NCBI GenBank assembly: GCA_949825045.1 | Contig: OX463812.1 | Coordinates: 5,564,661-5,628,660 of the forward strand | DNA length: 64,000 nucleotides | Direction of reading: 5' to 3' | DNA from: Argyresthia goedartella | Taxonomy: Eukaryota; Arthropoda; Insecta; Lepidoptera; Argyresthiidae | Shown here: positions 24,001-36,700 of the stretch, piece after piece | Layout of the letters: every line of letters begins with the position of its first letter | Position numbering within the stretch: position 1 is the stretch's first letter | Made by a program: the position numbers and the translations under genes | The notes under the pieces: model-generated | Databases searched by the model: none | The model's input: only the letters and a program-made list of their open reading frames with translations | What the model was told of the DNA's origin: nothing

Positions 24001-24174
24001 GGCCGGCAGCCTCCTTGGCTCGTTGGCCGGCGAGGCTAGATGTTATGACGGAAAAAGAAAGGGAAGCCAGGAGGGAACCATAGAGTAAGGGACGGACGGA
24101 TAAGACGTAAAAATAAAAGGGTGACGAAAAAGCTGGAGAAAATCTTTTATTGCTAGACCTTGGTAGACCAAACA
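23988..24174 (+). repeat. 3' LTR of BEL/Pao element
   Basis: 187 bp, preceded by the polypurine tract GGAGGTGGGGA and followed by target duplication GAAGG. Confidence 0.93.
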
Positions 24175-24452
24175 GAAGGCTTTAGGAACGACTCAGAGAC
24201 AAGAATGCCGTCCACGCATTGATCACAAAAACCCTCGAGAAGGTCCGGATAGCTGGTATGTATACTTTGAGCATTGATATGCACGATGTTTAAATTTTCC
24301 TCTACACCACCGAAGACAGTCCTAATCTTGACGGATAAGGGTTGCTCCAAAGAGGAGACGCCGCTTTCCGCACTCAAAAAGCTGTCAACATCGTCGTTTG
24401 AAGCACAAGAGAAAAAACTTTGATTAATAATATCAGGTGGATTAGTATCCAT
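24175..24452 (-). pseudogene. LINE endonuclease N-terminus
   Basis: The minus strand reads MDTNPPDIINQSF... to NLNIVHINAQSIHT and GILVSESFLKPS. The NAQS and ES motifs are the first metal-binding elements of APE-type LINE endonucleases. The gene is cut by the BEL insertion, so this part is a fragment; the acidic leader before NIVHIN is usual in such proteins. Confidence 0.85.
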
Positions 24453-24459
24453 ATGAGTA

Positions 24460-25070
24460 AATACTTATTATAAATAATATTATACCTACTAACTAAATAA
24501 AATAATGTAATATACCTATGTATTAACTAATAAATATTTTTTAAATCAATAACTAACTAGAACGACTGGTTTTAATCACTAAGCAGTATGCTTAGACCTA
24601 GACTCTTCGTAGGAGTGATGAAAGCGATCATTACAATATAATCTAAAAAAACATTACAATCGAGTATATATAGTGTTGCTAGTTTTCGCTGAACAACAAT
24701 TAGCAAAAAACAAAGATTAATTTTAAATACATATATGATATCGTTGCATTACACGAACACGGCAGTCAATAAAAACAATATATATATATATGCACACAAA
24801 ATAGAAAACAAAACGAAACGCAACCAAGTATCTGTATCCGACCGAATGAAGACGTGATTGCGTCAAAGTGACAGTGACAGATGACAGCTTTCTGTCGAAA
24901 GGAAGCAAAAATTAGAAAAAAAAAAGTTCACATACACGATGAAAAATCAATACATATGTAATGCAAGCTAACTACCTTGCAGTTGTTGGAGAAAATATTC
25001 ATTCCATGGAAAAAGACCTATGCACGAGCGGTAGAGATACGTGGTCTTGTGGAGATGCGATGACATAACC
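24460..25070. other. AT-rich spacer between LINE ORF2 and ORF1
   Basis: No domain is seen on either strand. LINE ORFs are usually closer together than 600 bp, so either this is an unusually long inter-ORF region or ORF1 belongs to a different insertion. Confidence 0.4.
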
Positions 25071-25823
25071 TCACTTAGGTTGTGCGCCCCTCCTGGTCGT
25101 GAAGGACTTGATGGAGCCAGCGGTCGCGCTCGCAGCGGGCTTCTTCCCCTTGTCAGGCGTTGGCGAAGGGGCGTCCTTGCTCGGACACCTCGACGTCAGC
25201 GGTTGCAGATCACCCCAGCACTCCACTTTATGGCGAGACTTGTCTGGCAGCGCGACGATGATCCTGCCTTCCGAGGTCCAGACGCTGCTCATCCCAAAGT
25301 GCCTGCGCGCCGCTGCGAAGACTTCATGGCACGTTTTTGTTAGAAATTCGGTCACAGTTGTGCCCGAACCCTTGAGTGCTTTCTTCAGTCCCCACACCTC
25401 GCTGCGGGCTCCCAATGTCGTGAAGCGAACAAGCAGGGGTCTGGTTTTCGACCCTTTCGCACCTAGTCGGTGAACCACGCTGATGGCACCAATACAGTGG
25501 ACGGACACCATGAGTTGGTCGGCAAGCACCCTCTTCAAGACAACATCTGGCTGCTCATCGGCCACCTCAGGCACACCATGCACCAGCAGCACCTTTCGCC
25601 TAGAAGCAGTTTCATGACGGTCCAATCCCAGTGTCAGTAGCTGCAGCTGAGATTTAAGCATACCAAGGCACTTCCAAGTAAAGGATTTGAAGTCGGCGAA
25701 CTCACTTGCGAGACTTGCCAAGTTCTTCGGGACAGGAGCAGGTGTGGCAGCATGCAGATCCCTCTCATATTTCTCCATTCGCTCACCAAAAGACTTGACA
25801 ATGTTCTCCATATTAATTGCCAA
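25071..25823 (-). CDS. LINE ORF1-like protein
   Basis: 250 codons, intact. The N-terminal region (MENIVKSFGERMEKYERDL; then LASLASEFADFKSFTWKCL) is helical and probably coiled-coil. The centre reads RRKVLLVHGVPE, ISVVHRLG and TRPLLVRFTT, the pattern of the RRM-like domain in LINE ORF1 proteins that bind element RNA. The C-terminus is Pro/Lys/Ser-rich (PSKDAPSPTPDKGKKP). The same strand and position relative to the LINE ORF2 at 24452 suggest it is that element's ORF1, but the 620-bp gap leaves doubt. There is no zinc knuckle. Confidence 0.65.
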   Translation of the reverse strand: MAINMENIVKSFGERMEKYERDLHAATPAPVPKNLASLASEFADFKSFTWKCLGMLKSQLQLLTLGLDRHETASRRKVLLVHGVPEVADEQPDVVLKRVLADQLMVSVHCIGAISVVHRLGAKGSKTRPLLVRFTTLGARSEVWGLKKALKGSGTTVTEFLTKTCHEVFAAARRHFGMSSVWTSEGRIIVALPDKSRHKVECWGDLQPLTSRCPSKDAPSPTPDKGKKPAASATAGSIKSFTTRRGAQPK

Positions 25824-25859
25824 CTCAGCATGCAGACCATTGTTGTGGGATGTTATTGT

Positions 25860-26014
25860 GAAGTGATTTATGTGAGATAAACAATTGAATATGTGATTTA
25901 TTAGAGTCCAGGTCAGTATTCTTATAAAAAATTTCCATTAAATGGTTAATTGTATTTTTAATTAATTTAAATTTAGAAGCTAAAAAAAATGATTGTTGTA
26001 GTATTTTTTGTTCA
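25860..26014. other. No feature recognised
   Basis: Short AT-rich spacer between LINE ORF1 and the fold-back repeat. Confidence 0.4.
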
Positions 26015-26574
26015 ATTAATTTAACTAGTGAAATTTTTCAGAGTAGTTTAATCAAATAAAATCATAGAAGTACTAATACTGGAAAGTTTCCTCTATTCTC
26101 ACTAGTACAATTAACAGTTTTTTTTTTTTTTAATAAGACAACGTATGAAACTAACTTATTATAATAATTTTCCAATTTTTAGCTGAAAAAAATAAATAAT
26201 AATAAAAAATAAAAAAACTTATTATATTGCACAACATAACTAACACTTTATATACATAGCCATTTTTTCTTAAAAAAAGAGGCACTGTGTCATCATGAAT
26301 TAGTTCCATTTGAGATTTTTTAATGAAGTGATCGTTTTCTATGTCAAGTTTCTGAAGTTTCGGCAGTACTTTTTCGACAAAATTATTAACTTGATCACAT
26401 CGCATTTCGTATTGAGTGGCATCGTCATGTAAAACATGTAACACTTCAATTATGTTTGGATCACTGTGGAGTAATCCATTCATCTTGAAGTTCCATCCCT
26501 CTACGACGGTAGTTGTACGGTAGCGATCTCCAAAAGTACACCATGTTTTTATATGGATCAGTCAGATCAGGATC

Positions 26575-26800
26575 AGTAGTTTCGAGATATGGCAGTTATC
26601 AGTTTGACAGCTGTCATCCGAAACGAAGATCTCGTTGAGAGGTGTCATATCTCCATACAAACCAGTGGTCGAGGATCAGTTTTAAGTTTGACAGTTTTAA
26701 GTTTGACAGCTGTCATCTGAAAAAAAGATCTCGTCGAGAGCTGTCATATCTCCTTACAAACCAGTGGTCTAGGATCAATAGCTTCCGAGATATGACAGTT
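26575..26800. repeat. Two-copy tandem repeat, about 110-120 bp
   Basis: 'tttgacagctgtcatc', 'gaagatctcgt(t/c)gagag' and 'tgtcatatctcc(a/t)tacaaa' followed by 'ccagtggtc(g/t)aggatca' occur twice in a row. Confidence 0.75.
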
Positions 26801-26871
26801 TATAGTTTGTCATTTAAAAAAGTGACACCAGGTCCTGTCAGAAATAGTAACATATATCAAAAATAGTAATT

Positions 26872-26958
26872 AGGTGTCAAAAATAGTGACACCTGTTAAA
26901 AATAGTGACACCTGTCAAAAATAGTGACACCTATCAAAAAGTGACACCTGTCAAATCA
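26872..26958. repeat. Short tandem repeat, about 19-bp unit
   Basis: 'gtgacacctgtcaaaaata' is repeated about four to five times with small changes, between the two arms of the fold-back element. Confidence 0.85.
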
Positions 26959-26992
26959 TAAAAAATATGTTCAGTGAAGTTGTGCCTCTTTC

Positions 26993-27032
26993 CAGAATTT
27001 TCCCAGATGGGGTGGCATCTGGGAAAATTCTG
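26993..27032. repeat. Perfect 17-bp hairpin
   Basis: CAGAATTTTCCCAGATG and its exact reverse complement flank a 6-base loop GGGTGG. Confidence 0.92.
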
Positions 27033-27720
27033 TTTTTAAAAGTGTTTGCTTCACACTGCAGTTACGAAAACGGAAAAATATTCAGTCACGAAAGTGGAAA
27101 ACCCAATATTTTTTCGTAACTCAGTTACGAATGTAAAAAAAAACATGTTCGTAACTGGTTGGTTACCAAAGTCTGGTTACGAAAATGGACGAAGGGATCC
27201 TATCTGGGATAGAGTATACAGCGTGTTAATTCCTTACGGGCATATATTTCATTCAAAAATCTCAAATGGAACTAACTCATGATGAATTGATGACACAGTG
27301 CCTCATTTTTTTTAAAATATGGCTATGTTTATAAAGTGTTAGTTATGTTGTGCAATATAATAAGTTTTTTTTTTATTTATCAGCTGAAAATTAAAAAAAT
27401 ATTATAATATGTTAGTTTCATACGTTGTCTTATTAAACAAAAAAAACTGTTAAATGAACTAGTGAGAATAGAGGAAACTTTGCAGTATTAGTAGTTCAAT
27501 AATTTTATTTGATTGAGCTACTAATACTGAAAAGTTTCACTAGTTCAATCAATTGTACTGTTAATTGAACTAGTGAGAATAGAGGCTTTAATTGACCTAT
27601 GTTCAGTCATATTTATAACCGACTTTATAAATTGAGAAGGTTCTCAATCGAATGCTTGGCACAAATCGTATAAGGAGAGTAGAAAAAAGTACATGTAAAA
27701 GGGTTAAGATAAATAGTGAC

Positions 27721-27797
27721 CTCAACGCTCAGTCTACTATGGCCCCCGATGTCCACGCTGTTTGGCTTAAAGGTGATCAGTGCCGGCTCGTTGGCAT
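27721..27797 (-). CDS. Host gene exon (most 3' found)
   Basis: Acceptor TTTACAG before 27797. The exon starts in phase 1 and reads (D)ANEPALITFKPNSVDIGG. A possible donor GAG|GTCACT lies at 27720; it is weak, so this end is uncertain. Confidence 0.55.
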
Positions 27798-30700
27798 CTG
27801 TAAAGGACGAAAGAGGTAGCTAACTGGTTAACGGTTATTGACGACACAAATACATTTATGTAGATACATCAGGGTGACGGCGACTTTTGGCAACGATGTA
27901 CTCTTTGGTCTGGTGATATAGTCGTAACGCTATCGCGGCACGTATAATATACTACCGCGATGCAGCATGAGTAGTATCGATGCAGCAGTGATAAAGGCGT
28001 AATTCGTTACATGTAAATGGCACTGGATGTAAGTGTTGTGCGTGTTATTGTGTTTACAAAAGTGCTGCAGAATCGATAAGGTGGAGTTCGTTCTACCCCG
28101 CCATGCTTAACTACCATTTATTATTTATAACTATGTATCTACCTAGAGGCGGTTCCCAATCCACTGTAGTATCCACCGGGGTGATGTTCACCAGCAGCAA
28201 CGTCCGAGCCGCCTTTTCTCCGCGGAACAGTCGTAGCCGGAGCAGGGATCCAGTCCGCCCCGCTTCCCTCTGCGCTTCCCCTCTCTGTTCTTCGCAGGTT
28301 TCACCGTGAGTCACCTTGGTTGAGTCTTCGCGAGAAGACATACACATGTACAAACAGAATAACTTTAATCTTTCATTATATCGACGAAATCTCCCTGGCT
28401 GCGATTGGCACAGCATTGCAAAGATCCAATCTTTACAGTCCTGTGCCAATCGCATCTGAATCGCTATTGTAAAAAGCTATATGGCGTGGGCAAAGCATGA
28501 TGATGCTCATTTTGACTAAATTCAAAACCAAAATCTAGTGTTACCCATTATCCAAATAGTATGTCAAAGACACGCATTGAGCCAGTCATTGAATTCTTCT
28601 AATCAAATCTTTAACCAACCGACTAATATTTGGAAAGCGGGACTATCATCATCATAAGTTGTGACGAAGGTGAGAAGATACAGACCTTCATCCAATGGTA
28701 TCATTATTATACGGGGTGCCAGAACCCGTGCAGCTAGGACAGTGGCCCTTGTTTGTGATCCTGGAGCGCCGGTGCAATGCTTGACATCACCATGTGTGCG
28801 TCGCACTGATCCTAGCCAGATGCAGGCACCGTCTTCCTGCAACACGCATAATCCAAAATACTCACGGTTGTTACTAGTAAAGGTTTACCAGATCTACAGA
28901 AAGCCAGGAACAAGCAATGATCCAACAGACACACTCAACCAAACATGAGGAGCTAACTTGTTAAAAGGAAAATGAGTGGTAGATTATTAGGTGACCAAAC
29001 TCTAAGCCACTCACTTCATCTACATTTACGACATGCATGAAGTGATTATGTAGCCAACCTAATTATGTCAATAACTATCATCAAACATCAGCATTCTGCC
29101 GGCTTATGCCCGGTCCTACTAACAATGTGAACACAAGGAACTTTCTAGAACAAGGCCAGGAACGTACCTGTGGCAGCATCAGCTTGAAGTGCAAGGTACC
29201 CTGATCGCCGATACCGAGGCAGCCGTGGTCGGGACGAAGCACGTCACAAGTGCAGTCGCGGCTCTTACAGTCAACGCAGGGAACTCCACAGGGCCCGTCA
29301 GCGCCACCCAACCAGTGGTGGCGTATGGCGCACCAGTACACCTATAAGATGTGCAGCTGTAGAAGTTTATGTGATAGAGAGGTGATGACTTAAACGTCTA
29401 TCATCATAATCACCTTGCTCAGCCCACAGAGACCCACTGCTTTAAATAGGCTTTCAGCGAGAATCAACATCCTTAAATACAACTAGAATTTACTAAAAAA
29501 ATACGCTTTTGGTCCTGTGTATCCGCGTCCATTAATCTCCTGCTATCGTCGTTATGTATGTGGCAGGTGGTCCAAAGGCTGTCGAACTTCTTTTGACCTT
29601 CTTCTCGTACATTTATGTAACACAGAGAAGAGGCTAATCTAAAAACGTGACATGTCGCCACATAAATACCTGTTCATGAGTATCATTGTGCAACACCAGA
29701 TCCGTCTCCACCACCTGGCCAGGGTAGCAAATGCCGAACCAGACGCGCGCAGGGCTAAGCCCAAGCGCACGCGGCTGTGAGGTGCTGACCACGTGAAGTG
29801 ACGCGCTGATGGAGGGGCTGGGATGCTTGCCGGCTGTTGCTTCTGTTGATAACCTGAGTGCAAAAGAGGGAAGCTCCAGCCTACACTTGGAAGCTTATAA
29901 GCAATCTGGTCTAGTACAGATAGATATGGAGTTTTCCGGTGGTCTCAATAATTGTTTTTTTTTTCTGCTGAGTTTTTTTCTACGTACGTTTCTAGAGCCT
30001 CAAGAAATAGAGGCATTTCTATAGACAAACATCCACTTGAGCTTGTACTTCAGAGCTGAAAAAATCACCAGTGTAGGTGTGACATACTTAATGTGTATTT
30101 ATTTTTTCAGCTTACATTATCAGCATATAGCAATCGCTCACTGGTGAAGTGTTATAAGTACGCCTGGCTCGTTTATAATAAGGGCCCGGGCTTACAGTGC
30201 AGTAAGAGCAACAAATGTAAGATGCACATGCATCATGTATCCATTTGTTGCACTTACTGCAGTGCAACAAATGGATACATGCTGTATGTGCATCAATCAC
30301 GACAGAACAGTTAAATGTATTATAAGCTTTGAGTAATTATGTATACACTAGACTACTCGTCGTCTACACGCCTCGGCTTGATTTCTTCAAAAACTATTTA
30401 ACACGTTCCTGTAAACAACGACATTGTAGGTCACTTATTGGTAGATATATTGTGGCAAAACGTACTATGACGCCCAAGAAACATTGTTTTTTTGAGCATA
30501 ACGTTGTAGTACGGCGTATTGCGATTATAACGACTAAGAGTTCTGTTTCTGTGCTACGGCACATGAAATTCTCAAAACTCTAGTAGTACACCGCATCTTC
30601 ATTTTGAACATATTTGAATTCCCCCTACCCTGAAACAATGTACCTACTTTGTTTACGCACTACTCCACTGTACGTCGTGTGTCGGTGAGTTGTCCTTGGA

Positions 30701-33700
30701 TTCATTCGGCCTGTGTGCATCGCAAGAGAAGCGCGTGTATGTGTTCCTGTCGTAATGTGTTCGCATCGAATATCAAATGAAATTGTAACTAGTGTTTTGT
30801 TAAATTTTATTAAACTTATTGCCGTTAAAGTATAATAATATTTTTACACAATCCTTTTGTATTCTACATCTTTTTAGATGAATAAAAAGAAGTAAACGCA
30901 GCCGAAATCGTCTGTGTAAATCTTCCAGTCCTCTTCTCATCCCGAGGAATAACTCCAAACCCTTTCGAAGACGACGGAGAACATGGCTCGGATTGTGATT
31001 ATGACCCACTCTATGACGACAAAGATGACAGCTCATGTAAGTTGAGTTTTTCCCAAAGCAAACAGCTCAAAAAGTCATCATCGCTTGGAAAAAAGTTTAC
31101 ACCTGCCAAATTAAAACCGTGACAGTGGATCCTCATTAGCTACCACATCTGAGGATTCCCTTAATAACACTGATGATTCTGCCTGTTCAAGTTCTGAAAG
31201 CTTTTTTGACACTCAAAAAATAAAATGCAGTACAAGCAAGCAACCAATGAGTAAAAAAATTAAGACAAGTGTGAAACAATCAGATTGTGATCTACCAATG
31301 GCATTGCCAATATGTCGATAGACTCTGAAGTGTTGCGAAGAAATGTAGGAGACGGTATTTTGGGGGATACCAATTTACTCGACAACCTTGAAGATATAAG
31401 ATACCAATCGCCGATACTCTTGCATAACTACAAAAGTGCAAAATATAATGCTACACCACAAACCCAAGCTCTAGATCCACAAGAAAATATGCAGCTGTCT
31501 TCGCTATCTTTAACTTCAACAACACACAGGCTCTATCGGAATGATAGGACAGGTAAGGCTGGTGGCGGTGTTGCTATTTACCTTCGTTCCAACATTACTT
31601 GCAAAGTCATCAGCCACTCACCTAGTCTGTACTCTGGATCCGCTGAACACCTCTTTCTCGAGTTATGCCTGCATCACAATAAGGTCCTTCTGGGTGTCTT
31701 CTATAGCCCCTCTCTACTCATCGACTACTTTGATTCTTTTGAAAGCATTCTTAATGATCTATCTCCTCTTTACAGTGACACAGTTATCCTAGGTGATTTC
31801 AATACCTGTTTACTTAAAAATGATGTTCGCTCAGCCAAACTCCAGTCTATCATCAGCTCCCTAAATTTAAATATTCTTCCCTTGAGTGCAACTCACTTCC
31901 AGCCCCACTGCACCCCCTCTCTTCTAGATCTTATGATTGTTTCTAACATATCCAACGTTGCTACGCATGGCCAACTTAATGCCCCCTTCTCCTTTCACGA
32001 TTTGATTTATCTCTCGTTCAAGTTAAGGCCTCCCAAGCGCGCAGCAAAATTCCTGGATATTCGCAGTTTCAAGGGTATGGATCTCAGCTCCCTTAAGTCT
32101 GACGCCGCTTCTATAGACTGGTCTCCTGTTGTCTGTAGTGAGACCGTTGATGACAAAGTCCAGCATTTCAACTCGATTGTCTTAAGTTTGTTCGACAAAC
32201 ATGCTCCTGTCAAAAAGGTTAGGGTCAAACATCTCCCTGCGCCTTGGCTTACCGACACCATCAAGGGTCTGATGGCCCAGAGAAACCGTGCCAAATGTAG
32301 ATATAAGAAGGATCCGATGGACGATAATCTCCTTATATACAAACGTCTCCGTAATCGGTGCACCCGTCTTTGTCGAGATGCCAAACGCCGCCACATCTAC
32401 GAGAGTATCGAGAGTTACTCTCCTGCACAGGTTTGGAAGTTCCTGAAGACCCTTGGTGTTGGTAAGTCCCAGGACGCAGTTGCCGGTAGTGTCGACCTCA
32501 ATGGTCTCAACAAATTCTTTGCTGTCTCCCCTGTCGTGATGGACCCCTGTGTCAAGGATGCTACCCTTCGTAACTTGCGTACCAGAACGACATCCAGTTG
32601 CTTACCTTTCAACCTCAGGTCTGTCGGAGTTGGCGCAGTAAAGAAAGCTATTCTAGAAATCTCGTCCAAGGCTGTAGGTGATGACAATATCTGCTCTCAG
32701 ATGCTATTCAGTGTACTCGATAATGTTTTACCACCTATAACGCATATAATTAACGCGTCGCTGAGCGAGTACTGCTTCCCAAGCCAGTGGAAAATAGCAT
32801 TAGTGATACCCCTGCCTAAAACTTCTAACTTGTCCTACTTCAAAGAGTTCCGCCCCATTTCCATCCTACCAATCCTTTCCAAAGTCCTTGAATCAATTGT
32901 CCACTCCCAGCTGTCCTCGTACCTTTCCTCCATGGATTTACTGAACCCTTTTCAGTCTGGTTTTAGGCCAGGGCACAGCACCACCACCGCACTGCTCAAG
33001 GTAACTGACGATATCCAACTGGCAATGGATAAGAAGCAGCTCACAGTCCTGACTCTCCTTGACTTTAGCAGCGCCTTCAACTGCGTCGACTTCGATATAC
33101 TTGTTGAAATCATAAAAACACTCAATGTCTCTTCACACTCGGCTCGCTGGTTTGACTCCTACCTGAGAGACCGCCAGCAGCGCATCAAGTCTGAAGAAGT
33201 TACTACGGAATGGTGCAAGCTCTCTACTGGTGTTCCGCAGGGTGGCATCCTTTCTCCTCTTCTTTTCTCAGTTTTCATCCATTCCATCTCGGATGTATTG
33301 TCTTCCTCGTATCTTCTCTATGCAGATGACCTTCAAATTTATCGGCATTTTCCCCTGTGTGATCTGACTTCGACTGTAGAGGCTTTGAATGCTGACCTCG
33401 ACAACATCAGGAAATGGGCTCTTTCGTATGGGCTATTAGTCAACCCGGATAAGTCTCAGGCGATGATACTGGGTACACGGCACTTACTTAATTTGTTGCA
33501 GCATAGGTCAGTTGCTCCCGTGCTTTATGACGGTACCATTGTCAAGTACAGCGAGAAAGCCAAAAATCTTGGGGTTGTTTTTGATACTCTTTTATCCTGG
33601 TCGCCCCACGTTTGTGAGGTCAGCAGACGAGTCTTTGCATCCTTTCATTCCCTTCGGCGTTTGCAGTACTTCTTGCCTAGGCAGACTAAAATCATGCTAG

Positions 33701-36700
33701 TTCAGACCCTTCTTCTGCCTTTAATTGACTACGCCGATGTTTGCTGGGCCAGCGCGAACGAAGATCTACTGAACAAACTCGAGCGACTTCAAAATCTCGG
33801 GATTCGGTTTATCTTCGGTCTCCGCAAGTACGATCACGTGTCCCAATATCGCAGGGAATTAGGCTGGCTCCCGATCCGACTTCGTCGTGATATGCACATT
33901 CTCTCCTTCCTCTTCAATATTTTGAGAAATCCGCGCTATCCCGCATATCTTCGTGAACATTTTGAGTTTCTTTTCTCTGGGGATAGACTTCGGAGATCTC
34001 ACACGGTGTCACTTTTGTCAATTCCTCAGCACAACACTGTTGCTTACGAGCACTCGTTTAGGTTAAGGGCAATACGTTTGTGGAATGCACTTCCTTGCGC
34101 TATTAGGGATTGCACATCCTTGTTCTCTTTTGAGAAAAAGTTGAAACAGCATCTCCTCTCTTCCGCATAGTGGGTATCTTATAGTATGTATGTGTATCTA
34201 TGTATTTATTGTATTCTATTAATTTATTTTATAGTATGTGTAGGATGTATTGTGATTTATCTGATAGTATATTGACTTTATTTCTTTCTTTTAAATCTTA
34301 ATTGTACACTAGGACTACCTCTCTATAAGTATTTTTTCCTTTCCTCACAGGTTAGCTGTAAGAAATTTCTTTTTAGAAATAAGCTCACCTTTGCATATTG
34401 TTCGTTGTATTTTTTCCATTGTGTTTTCTGTGCAATAAAGAATTATTATTATTATTATTAACACCCCACGCAAATTCGTCCTCGCCAACCATACGCCTAA
34501 TGCAACCTACGCCGCGTGTGCAATCGGCTATGCCATTCTCGGCCCTTACACAACAAGCCCTGGCCTCTTCGTCAACGGTGGACCCAACAACATACATGCA
34601 GCTGCAGATGTTTTCTCCATGCTGGAATCTCGCACAGCTACCAGCATAATGTTTAGACCCAATAGCGCAGTTGCCAAATGAACTGCCACTTTCTCCATGC
34701 CTAGCCGAAGAACAGACATCTTCGTTATTTTCAGACCTGACCTTGCACCTGCTGCCACTGCCACGACAAATCCTGAAGCCTGCTGAATCCTGTAATCAAA
34801 ATTCTGAAATTGGTAATGACAATGATGGAGCATATCAAAGACGTCCAAGAAACCTTAGTCTACAGCCAGCTCAAGAATGCAAAAACAAAACATCAGACAT
34901 TCCTAACTTTGACTTCGATGAAGCATCGACTGGGGTCCAGTTTGAGATCACACCAAATATGTGACCATTCAATATTTTTAACAAATTACTTCCACCTAAC
35001 ATTTTGGAGTACATTATTACAAAGACCAATGAATATGGAAAGGCACTGTGCTTCTCAAATGCGCAACGCACACGAAACACTCCACAGTGTCAATTAAACT
35101 ACAGAGACATAGATAGTGACCAAATGAAAAAAATCTCAGGATTATGTTTACTCATGGTACAAGTAAATGTTCCTCAAAAACGAAAACTGTTTACATACAG
35201 TAATGTTTTATATTTTCATCCCATTTTCCAATACGCTATGTCAGCACGCAGATTCTAACAAATACTAAGATGTTTATGTGTATCCGAACTCAATTTAAAA
35301 GGAAAAGATAAAATCGTCTATTTCATTGTTCTTGTGACCAATAATTTCAGAGACTGTTAGAAACCTGATAAACTTTCTTTGGATGAATCGATGTTATTAT
35401 TCAGATGTCACCTGTCATTCAGACAATATATAAAAAGCAAAAAAGCCAAATATGGGATCAAGTTTTATGAACTTACAACTTTGGATGGGTTAGTCCTTAA
35501 CATAATAATGTTCGCTAGAAAAGATCAAGATCATGAAAGTACAAAAGGGAAAATAACAGAAAAGATCATAATGCGTCTCATGAAGCATTACTTATTCAAA
35601 GGCTTTTCATGGATAATTACTACAATTCTGTGAAACTTTCCCAAAAACTTATCGACCTTGTCAACTCATGTTACTGGAACCCTCAGAACCAATAGAAAAG
35701 GAAATCCCATAGAGATCACCAAGAAAAAACTGAAAAAAGGCCAGCACGTATGAGTTCGTTAAAACAAGGTTTACATATCTAAATGGGTTGACAAAAGACC
35801 TGTTTTAATGATTACGACATTAAATCCAAACATTACCAACTTGATTAAAAGACATGGAAATATACGTAAAAAGTTAGAAGAATTATAATAAATATTTATA
35901 AATATTTATAATAAATATATGTCGGGAATTGAAAGAAAAGACCAGATGGTCTCATATTATTCTGCTTTTAGAAAATCACTGCGCTATAAGAAAGTGTTTT
36001 TCCATTTATTTGACCTTTCTGTGTGGAATTCTTTTCACATTTACAGAAAACATTTGAAAAACGGCGATAATCATTATGATTTTCACAGTTTTAGATAAAG
36101 TTTGATACAATCACTTTTAAACATATCACCTGATGTGAAGCCCAATATGTTGATGTCACTGCGGAACAAACACGACAATAGGATAAAAGAACGGCTCGGT
36201 ACATTGCCGTCTACTCAGATGCCATCTACTCAGACGCCGTCTACTCAGACGCCATCGCCTCAGACGCCGTCTACTCAAACGCCGTCAACTCAGACACTAT
36301 CTACGAGAACAAGCAACAATTAAAATAATAAAGGCCACTGGCCTGAAAAAAATCCACTGGAAGCTGGAACAACGAAAACCAAAAACTACATGAAATGTAA
36401 AAGTGTGCTAAAAAGAAATTGAGAAGAGGGACAAGCCTTCAATGTAAGGAAACAGCACTTTGTGCAATTTTCTAGATAACTGCCTGATGCCTTGTTATTA
36501 ATTAAGTCTATTTATGGCTCACTGGAATTAAATATCTCGGGAATAGTAAAAATTGTGTGTTACTATTCCCGAGATATTTAATTCCAGTGAGCCATTTATA
36601 GCCATAAGTATAGTCTGGGTCTATAAGTACCCAATATTATTTTCTTTGATAAGATGACAGTTCCTACTACTTTATTATTTTTAGAAGTTTATTTATCCAG

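Larger units (their letters stand above)
18397..24174 (+). mobile_element. BEL/Pao LTR retrotransposon
   Basis: 187-bp LTRs (18397-18583 and 23988-24174) begin TGTCGTGGCG and end CCAAACA, differing at only a few positions. The 5-bp target duplication GAAGG is at 18392-18396 and 24175-24179. A candidate primer-binding site TGGTCCTTCGAAGA begins at 18587, and a polypurine tract GGAGGTGGGGA precedes the right LTR. Gag, protease, RT, RNase H and integrase are in BEL/Pao order. Coding is interrupted by one frameshift (about 21510) and two in-frame stops (22348 and 22660). Confidence 0.95.
15330..24460 (-). mobile_element. Minus-strand LINE, split by a BEL element
   Basis: One LINE runs right to left. 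The endonuclease N-terminus is at 24452-24175, the rest of the endonuclease at 18396-17362, reverse transcriptase at 17220-15847, the C-terminal tail at about 15725-15600, and an AATAAAG-containing 3' end near 15350. A BEL/Pao element (18397-24174) sits in the endonuclease. Reading through the GAAGG target site joins ESFLKPS to the downstream YSLPGYRLYRND in one frame, which proves both halves were one gene. The closest relative in the window is the LINE at 31.5-34.5 kb. Confidence 0.88.
26015..27552. mobile_element. Fold-back element with about 300-bp inverted arms
   Basis: 26015-26321 and 27255-27552 are inverted copies sharing, among others, 'aataagacaacgtatgaaac', 'gcacaacataactaacactt' and 'gaggcactgtgtcatca'. 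The outer parts contain the same 'ctcactagttcaattaac' unit as the MITE at 11953. The 930-bp interior contains tandem repeats (26575-26960) and one weak open frame (26483-26151, minus; MNGLLHSDPNIIEVLHVLHD...) that runs into the left arm. No transposase is recognised. Confidence 0.75.
30940..36476 (+). mobile_element. Decayed piggyBac-like element, split by a LINE
   Basis: The acidic/Ser-rich leader (30940-31300: FEDDGEHGSDCDYDPLYDD) and the downstream transposase (about 34800-36476) resemble piggyBac proteins. A LINE (31525-34460) and some unassigned sequence (34461-34790) lie between. I could not find TTAA-flanked inverted ends, so the limits given are those of recognisable coding sequence. 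Confidence 0.7.

Noticed and set aside
28111..28455. 114-codon minus-strand frame as a single gene
   Set aside because: The part above 28330 shows no protein character and includes a simple inverted repeat; only the 28143-28325 segment fits as an exon by splice donor, phase and ASH pattern.
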